From positions 1 through 35,946 of the forward strand of contig DWYC01000075.1 of the NCBI GenBank assembly GCA_019118925.1: DNA of 35,946 nt, written 5' to 3'. This document shows, in pieces, positions 30,864 through 35,946 of the stretch. A program made the position numbers and the translations under genes. Source of the stretch: Candidatus Flavonifractor intestinipullorum (GTDB lineage: Bacteria; Bacillota; Clostridia; Oscillospirales; Oscillospiraceae). The notes under the pieces were generated by a model. The model made no database searches. It was not told the origin of the DNA and saw nothing but the letters and a program-made list of their open reading frames with translations. Numbering within the stretch: position 1 is the first letter of the stretch; every line of letters starts with the position of its first letter.

Positions 30864-33800
30864 GTGAGCGCAAACAAGACGTTGCGGGCGATGCTGTCGG
30901 CCGGTGTGGCCGGTCTGCTTCTGGCCCAGACGATGGCGCTGCCGGTCCTGGCGGCGGAGGCCACGGCGTATCCCTATCTGGATACGAGCTTGAGCTTTGA
31001 GGAGCGGGCGGCCGACCTGGTCTCGCGGATGACCCCGGAGGAGAAGTACAGCCAGCTCACCGCGCGCACCGCGCCCGCCATCCCCCGGCTGGGGGTGCGG
31101 GCCTATGACTGGTGGAGCGAGGCGCTCCACGGCGTGGCCCGGGACGGCACCGCCACCAGTTTCCCCACTGGATTGGGCATCGCGGCCACCTGGGACACCG
31201 AGCTGGTGGAGAAGATGGCGACCGCTACCTCCGACGAGGCCCGGGACAAGTTCAACAGCCACGAAAACGACCACGGCCTGTCCTACTGGTCTCCCACCAT
31301 CAACATGGCCCGCGATCCCCGCTGGGGCCGGGCGGAGGAGACTTATGGCGAGGACCCCTACCTGAGCGGCATGATCGCTTCGGCCTTTGTGACCGGGATG
31401 CAGGGTACGGACGACACCTATCTCAAGGCCGTCGCCACCCCCAAGCACTTCCTGGCCAACAGCAGTGAGCAGAACCGCCACAACGGCTCCTCGGAGCTCA
31501 CGGAGCGGGAGCTGCGGGAGTACTACACCAAGGCCTTCAAGTATGCCGTGGAGGACGCGGGGGCCCAGTCCATCATGACCTCCTACAACGCCGTCAACGG
31601 GGTTCCCATGTCGGTCAACGAGGCCATTCTGGACGGCATTGTCCGCCGGACCTGGGGCTTTGACGGCTATGTAGTCACCGACTGCGGCGCCCTCAACGAC
31701 GTGGCCCACAACCACACCTGGCGGCCCGAGGGCTGGGGCGACAAGGCCTGGGGCACCACCGAGACCGCGGCCTATGCCATTAAGGCCGGCGTGGACCTCA
31801 ACTGCGGCAGCGTCCTGGGCTCCAGCACCGGCAACGCCGTGGCCGCCGGCCTGCTCACCGAGGACGACGTGGACAAGTCTCTGGTGCGCCTGTTCACCGC
31901 GCGGATGAAGACCGGCGAGTTTGATCCCGACGGCGGCGTGTACGGCAGCATCGATAACGTGATCCACAGCGATGCCAACCAGGCCCTGGCGGAGAAGAGC
32001 TCCGACAACGCGGTGGTTCTGCTCAAGAACGAGGAGAACTTCCTGCCGCTGAACGGCAGCGAGATCAGCAATTTCGTCCTGGTGGGCGATCTGGCGGACG
32101 AGCTCATTCTGGGCGACTACTCCACCAACGAGCCCCAGCATACCAGCACTGCGGTGGAGGGCATCCAGGCCGCTCTGGAGCGGGCGAACCCGGAGGCCCA
32201 GTTTACCTACATCCCCGCGGTGCAGGGCAGCAGCGCTCAGTACATGATGAACGTACGCAGCCCCATCCTTGTGGATGCCGAGGGCAACGAGCTGCGCACC
32301 ATCGACCTGAACCAGGCCGCCGAGTTCAACGGCTGCCGCCTGGAGACCAATAACAACCCCGTCAACGTGGGTTACAGCAACGCGGGCTGCTGGTTCCGCT
32401 TTGACCCGGGCGTGATTGATTTCACCGATGCGGCGCAGATGATCATCCCCATGTCCGGCGGCGACGGCAACGCCAACCCCACTCAGGTGGAAGTCCGGGC
32501 CATGAACCCGGTGACCGGCCCCCTGCTGGGCACCGTGACCGGTGACGGCGACACCGACAGCTGGAGCAACTATGAGGATCACACCATTGAGCTCAACCTG
32601 GGCGGCGGCTACACCGATCAGCCCATCTACTTCGTCCTCAACGAGGTCAGCCGGAGCGCCGAGTTCACCGAGGAGGAGCAGCAGACCATTAAAAACGCCG
32701 ACGCGGTGGTGGTCTTTGCCGGCACCCGTCCCGGTGAGAACGGCTTCGCGGAGGAGCGGGACGGCCAGAACCTGAACCTGCCCAACAACCAGTCTGCGGT
32801 CATCAACACCGTCGCCTCGCTCAACGAGAATACGGTGGTCTACCTCCAGGCGGTGAGCCAGATCAACATCGAGCCCTTCAAGGACGATGTTAAGGGTATC
32901 TTCTGGTCCACCTACAACGGCCAGGCCCAGGGCAACGCCGCCGGGCGGCTTCTCTTCGGCGAGGCCAACCCCAGCGCGAAGCTGCCTTTCACCTGGTACA
33001 CCGATGTGGAGCAGCTGGCCGACATCAAAGACTATCAGATGAGCAGCGACACCACCGACGGCTCCGAGGGCAACCTGGGCCGCACCTATCAGTACTTCAC
33101 GGGCGACGTGACCTATCCCTTCGGCTACGGCCTGAGCTACTCCGCCTTTGAGTACTCGGGGCTGGAGATCAGCGCCGGTGAGGTCACCCCCGACGACACC
33201 ATCACGGTGGAGTTCGACGTCACCAACACCAGCGACGTGGACGGCCAGGAAGTGGCCGAGGTCTACGTGGTCTCCCCCGGCGCCGACAAGGTGAACCGCC
33301 CCGCCAAGCGCCTGGCCGGCTTTGACAAGCAGAGCATCCCCGCGGGCGGGAAGGCTCACTTCTCCATCACTCTGGACGTGTCCGACCTGTGGTACTGGGA
33401 CGAGGAGAACAACATCCAGAGCTACGATCAGGGTACTTACACCATCCAGGTGGGCGCCGACAGCCAGCAGGCGGAGAAGATGACCGCTCAGTTCACCCTC
33501 GAGGGTCAGTTGACGCCCGAGCTGCACGTGGCCACCGCCATCCCCAGCGGGCATGAGCTGGATGTGGCGACCCCGGGCAAGACCATCACCACTGAGCTGA
33601 GCGCCAGCTACAACGACCAGTCCTTCGCGGACCTGTCCAGCGCTGACGTGACCGTGACCTACACCAGCAGCAACCCCGCCGTGGCCAGCGTGGACGCCGA
33701 CGGCGTGGTCACCGCGGTGGCCGGCGGCATCGCCACCATCACCGCCACCGTCACCGAGAACGGCGTGACGGTCAGCGACAGCTACCCCGTGGTGGTCAAC

Positions 33801-35300
33801 GAGACCATCGCCGCCACCGGCATCACCGTGGACGGCGCGCTTCTCTCCGGATTTGACCCCGACACCACCGAGTACTCCGTCGCGGTGGACAGCTTTGACA
33901 CGCTCCCCGTGGTGGAGGCTACCGCTGTGGCGGGCGCCACTGTGACCGTGGAGCAGGCCAGCGCGGAAAACCATACCGCCACCGTGACCGTGACCAAGGG
34001 CGAAGTGAGCGTGGTCTACACCATCACGTTCGTACGCTGGATGCAGAACTTTGACTTTACCACCGCCACCGAAGAGGATCTGCGCTCCACCTGGTCCATC
34101 ATCCGTGAGAACGCGGATATGTGGAGCCTGAGCGAGAACGGCCTGACCATCTCCACCGAGGCCGGCGATACCATCGACGATACCGCCACGGCCAAAAACA
34201 TGTTCCTGCAGGCCGCCCCCGGCGACTGGGAAGTGGAGGCGGAGATCACTCTGGACCGGGTGCCCAACCAGAGCTATCAGCAGGTGTCCATGTTCGTCTA
34301 TGAGGACGACGACAACTTCCTGAAAGTGGGCTACCAGGGCGCCAGCGGCGGCGCGGCCAACGTGGGCCTGAAGTATGAGACCAACGGCGTCTTCAGCGAC
34401 AACGCCAACGCCTCCGACAAGGTGGATACCACTGCCATCTGGCTGCGGATCAAGAAGGTGGGCGACACCTACACCGGCTCCTACTCCACCGATGGGGAGA
34501 CCTTTATCGAGCTGGAGACCCGGACTCTGGATCTGGACAACGTGAACATCGTGCTCACGGCCAACAACGGTACCAACTACAGCACGGAGCCCGATTCCAT
34601 GGATGTGACGTTCCGCAGCTTCCGGGTGAAGAACGAGACGGCCCCCGTGGAGAAGGACCTGAGCGTGGCGGTGAGCGGCGCGGATATGGTGAAGCAGGAC
34701 CAGCGGGTGCCCTACACCTTCTCCTTCTCCGGTGAGAAGGAGAACCTGGGCAACGTGACCGTGATCTTCAACATCAAGGGCGACCAGGAAGGGCTCTTCA
34801 CCGGCGGCGCCTTCGAGGCCGCCGAGGGCTTCTCCAAGTACGTCCTGGACGAAGAGGAGCTGGAGGACGGCTCCCGCCGGGTGAAAGTGGTCCTGGCCTA
34901 CGGCATGGACGAGCTGACCGCCCTGGAGGAGGCCGCCCTGACCGATGAGCTGACGGACATGTTCACCTACGTGATCCGCTCCTCCGCTGAACAGGAGGGC
35001 AACATCGAGGTCACCGTGGAGCAGGCGATCTTCACCTACGCGGGGGACAACGACCTCTACTACGCCGATGTGACGGGCGCTACGGCCAACACCAGTGTGT
35101 CGGCGAAGGACCCCTACGACATCGACGAGGACGGGGACTTCGATCAGGCGGACATCACCGCGGCGCAGGCCTATTACCGTGCGGCCGAGGGCGACGCGAA
35201 CTGGGACGAGGCCCGGAAGGCGGACGTGAACCGGGATGGCGTGGTGGACCTCACCGACCTGGTGGAGCTCGCCACCGCATGGCTGGAAGTCCTGGGCTAA
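30864..35300 (+). CDS. secreted multi-domain GH3 beta-xylosidase-like enzyme with cohesin-like and dockerin modules
   Basis: 1478 aa from GTG 30864 (AAAGGAGG upstream). Signal peptide about 1-31. GH3 N-domain about 40-350 with nucleophile D273 in VVTDCGAL, the form seen in GH3 xylosidases/arabinosidases. GH3 C-domain about 375-455 and 600-760, interrupted by a CBM6-like module (about 465-595). Fn3-like domain 795-867; bacterial Ig-like (BIG2) about 905-978; cadherin-like sheet about 982-1055; concanavalin-like lectin fold about 1060-1255; cohesin-like beta domain about 1265-1400; dockerin about 1417-1475 with two Ca loops (D1419/D1421/D1423/D1425/D1430 and D1454/N1456/D1458/D1462/D1465). It probably releases xylose or arabinose from plant glycans outside the cell and may join a complex through the dockerin. 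No scaffoldin is in the window. Confidence 0.92.
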   Translation: MSANKTLRAMLSAGVAGLLLAQTMALPVLAAEATAYPYLDTSLSFEERAADLVSRMTPEEKYSQLTARTAPAIPRLGVRAYDWWSEALHGVARDGTATSFPTGLGIAATWDTELVEKMATATSDEARDKFNSHENDHGLSYWSPTINMARDPRWGRAEETYGEDPYLSGMIASAFVTGMQGTDDTYLKAVATPKHFLANSSEQNRHNGSSELTERELREYYTKAFKYAVEDAGAQSIMTSYNAVNGVPMSVNEAILDGIVRRTWGFDGYVVTDCGALNDVAHNHTWRPEGWGDKAWGTTETAAYAIKAGVDLNCGSVLGSSTGNAVAAGLLTEDDVDKSLVRLFTARMKTGEFDPDGGVYGSIDNVIHSDANQALAEKSSDNAVVLLKNEENFLPLNGSEISNFVLVGDLADELILGDYSTNEPQHTSTAVEGIQAALERANPEAQFTYIPAVQGSSAQYMMNVRSPILVDAEGNELRTIDLNQAAEFNGCRLETNNNPVNVGYSNAGCWFRFDPGVIDFTDAAQMIIPMSGGDGNANPTQVEVRAMNPVTGPLLGTVTGDGDTDSWSNYEDHTIELNLGGGYTDQPIYFVLNEVSRSAEFTEEEQQTIKNADAVVVFAGTRPGENGFAEERDGQNLNLPNNQSAVINTVASLNENTVVYLQAVSQINIEPFKDDVKGIFWSTYNGQAQGNAAGRLLFGEANPSAKLPFTWYTDVEQLADIKDYQMSSDTTDGSEGNLGRTYQYFTGDVTYPFGYGLSYSAFEYSGLEISAGEVTPDDTITVEFDVTNTSDVDGQEVAEVYVVSPGADKVNRPAKRLAGFDKQSIPAGGKAHFSITLDVSDLWYWDEENNIQSYDQGTYTIQVGADSQQAEKMTAQFTLEGQLTPELHVATAIPSGHELDVATPGKTITTELSASYNDQSFADLSSADVTVTYTSSNPAVASVDADGVVTAVAGGIATITATVTENGVTVSDSYPVVVNETIAATGITVDGALLSGFDPDTTEYSVAVDSFDTLPVVEATAVAGATVTVEQASAENHTATVTVTKGEVSVVYTITFVRWMQNFDFTTATEEDLRSTWSIIRENADMWSLSENGLTISTEAGDTIDDTATAKNMFLQAAPGDWEVEAEITLDRVPNQSYQQVSMFVYEDDDNFLKVGYQGASGGAANVGLKYETNGVFSDNANASDKVDTTAIWLRIKKVGDTYTGSYSTDGETFIELETRTLDLDNVNIVLTANNGTNYSTEPDSMDVTFRSFRVKNETAPVEKDLSVAVSGADMVKQDQRVPYTFSFSGEKENLGNVTVIFNIKGDQEGLFTGGAFEAAEGFSKYVLDEEELEDGSRRVKVVLAYGMDELTALEEAALTDELTDMFTYVIRSSAEQEGNIEVTVEQAIFTYAGDNDLYYADVTGATANTSVSAKDPYDIDEDGDFDQADITAAQAYYRAAEGDANWDEARKADVNRDGVVDLTDLVELATAWLEVLG

Positions 35301-35338
35301 CAATCAAGGGATTCCTCACAGGCAGCAAACCATAAGCA

Positions 35339-35385
35339 GCAACCGGCGCGGGGCCGTTCAGGCGGTCCCGCGCCGGTTGCTTGTC
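35339..35385 (+). terminator. terminator after GH3 gene
   Basis: A 14-bp perfect GC-rich stem (35339-35352 with 35367-35380) is followed by a weak TTGTCC tail. It separates the GH3 gene from the convergent truncated regulator. Confidence 0.7.
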
Positions 35386-35415
35386 CTCAGGAAGGATGTC
35401 CCCTCCTTAATAATA

Positions 35416-35808
35416 TTATACTCTCTTCCGGGTCAAAAAAATTCCGGCGATTGCGCCCATCAAGACCACCGGAGCCAGCCGGACAAACAGCCATTCAAAC
35501 GCGTGAAAAAAGACTCCAACCACGGCGGTTTCGGGGTCGCTGTAATCCCAGCCCAGGTAAGGACTGCCGAACTCCGCTAAGACCGCGAACGTGACAGCTA
35601 TGGCCGCGCACAATGCGATAAGGGACCAATGAATGATGTCCCGCCGCATCTTCTTCCTCCGGGCCAGCTGTAAGTTGATAACCTCCAGCTTTTCGGAGAG
35701 CGCCTTTATGTCGCCGGCTTTGGACTCCATAACCGTTTCTCCGAGCAAAGTGCTTACCGGGGTTTCAAGTGCCTGCGATAGAGCGATCAACAGATCGGAG
35801 TCGGGCAC
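35416..35808 (-). pseudogene. truncated XRE-type regulator with C-terminal membrane helices
   Basis: The frame (130 aa from GTG 35808) starts in the middle of a typical XRE regulator: GETGRSVPDSDLLIALSQAL is the end of the HTH domain, followed by an amphipathic linker and two membrane helices (HWSLIALCAAIAVTFAVLAE, and FVRLAPVVLMGAIAGIFLTR). Three more matching codons precede the GTG and are then stopped by TAA. The helix-turn-helix itself is absent. The adjacent recombinase end suggests the 5' part was displaced by an insertion. The remnant is unlikely to bind DNA. Confidence 0.75.
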
Positions 35809-35858
35809 AGAACGCCCGGTTTCCCCAACTTAAAGAGATAAATGGTTAATTTGCGTTT

Positions 35859-35946
35859 TTACTCCACTTTGCCGATAAAACGGTAGTAGATTTCGATCTC
35901 CTGGGTGCGGGTGTTGCTTTCGTCTTTCACAGCTTCATGGACGACG
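35859..35946 (-). CDS. C-terminus of a large serine recombinase (partial)
   Basis: The last 28 codons of a gene entering from the right edge, ending at TAA (35859-35861 on the plus strand). The tail HEAVKDESNTRTQEIEIYYR then FIGKVE matches the C-terminal style of DUF4368-containing serine recombinases of Tn4451/Tn5397-like elements. The catalytic domain is outside the window, so the assignment rests on the tail only. Confidence 0.65.
   Translation of the reverse strand, partial: VVHEAVKDESNTRTQEIEIYYRFIGKVE

Noticed and set aside
30819-35303. 1494-codon open frame antisense to the GH3 gene
   Set aside because: Composition is low-complexity (G, V, H, L repeats) with no family match by eye, and it mirrors a clear secreted enzyme. 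It is a GC-codon artefact.

Overview
The window looks like a chromosome segment of a high-GC gut Firmicute of the Oscillospiraceae type (Flavonifractor, Lawsonibacter and Intestinimonas are the kind of relatives I have in mind). This is inferred from GC-rich coding with strong AGGAGG ribosome sites, frequent GTG/TTG starts, ATGA/GTGA gene overlaps, a dockerin-bearing glycoside hydrolase and clostridial-type tyrosine integrases. No marker gene in the window fixes the genus.

Positions 1-9766 are mobile DNA stacked on the 3' end of an initiator tRNA gene. The left edge (1-1377) is the end of one element whose integrase has lost its N-terminal arm-binding domain and carries an inserted helix-turn-helix. 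A 45-bp copy of the tRNA-fMet 3' end (1378-1422) separates it from a complete, compact second element (about 8.3 kb) ending at the intact tRNA (attR 9722-9766). The second element has a CI/Cro-like switch with repeated operators, a small excisionase-like HTH protein, a Prim-Pol/D5-helicase replication protein that seems to start at CTG, an origin-like AT-rich block, a 0.6-kb array of short hairpins, a ribbon-helix-helix repressor with three 14-bp operators (one inside the facing promoter), several small unknown genes, a 23-aa membrane microprotein and a full-length integrase. It has no capsid, terminase or relaxase gene, so it resembles a replicating satellite or island.

Positions 9722-9952 hold tRNA-fMet and tRNA-Leu(UAA) with their promoter, on the minus strand. 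From 10013 to 19404 lies a MerR-controlled nickel-cofactor regulon: a carboxymuconolactone-decarboxylase-family gene, then larE-larB-larC and a five-gene nickel/peptide-type ABC importer, then the MerR gene. The three transcription units share one promoter design (TTGACA, 19-bp spacer with a TGGAG-N4-CTCCA dyad, -10). The enzymes would build the nickel-pincer nucleotide cofactor of LarA-family enzymes while the transporter brings in nickel. No larA is present. An intrinsic terminator sits just before the larE ribosome site.

Positions 19467-29957 contain a rhodanese lipoprotein, two VTT (DedA/TVP38) membrane proteins, a CCG-type Fe-S protein, then on the minus strand a nucleoside hydrolase, a TIGR04282-like (DUF2064) transferase, a degenerate-motif phosphotransferase and a TIGR04283-like glycosyltransferase, and finally a divergent YnjBCD-like ABC importer. 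Their pathway is not known to me; the grouping suggests import and remodelling of a nucleoside or sugar compound. Next come a small membrane protein (30146-30616) and a 1478-residue secreted GH3 enzyme with CBM6-like, Ig-like, lectin-like, cohesin-like and dockerin modules (30864-35300). The right edge shows a truncated XRE-type membrane regulator next to the C-terminus of a large serine recombinase, apparently another mobile-element junction.
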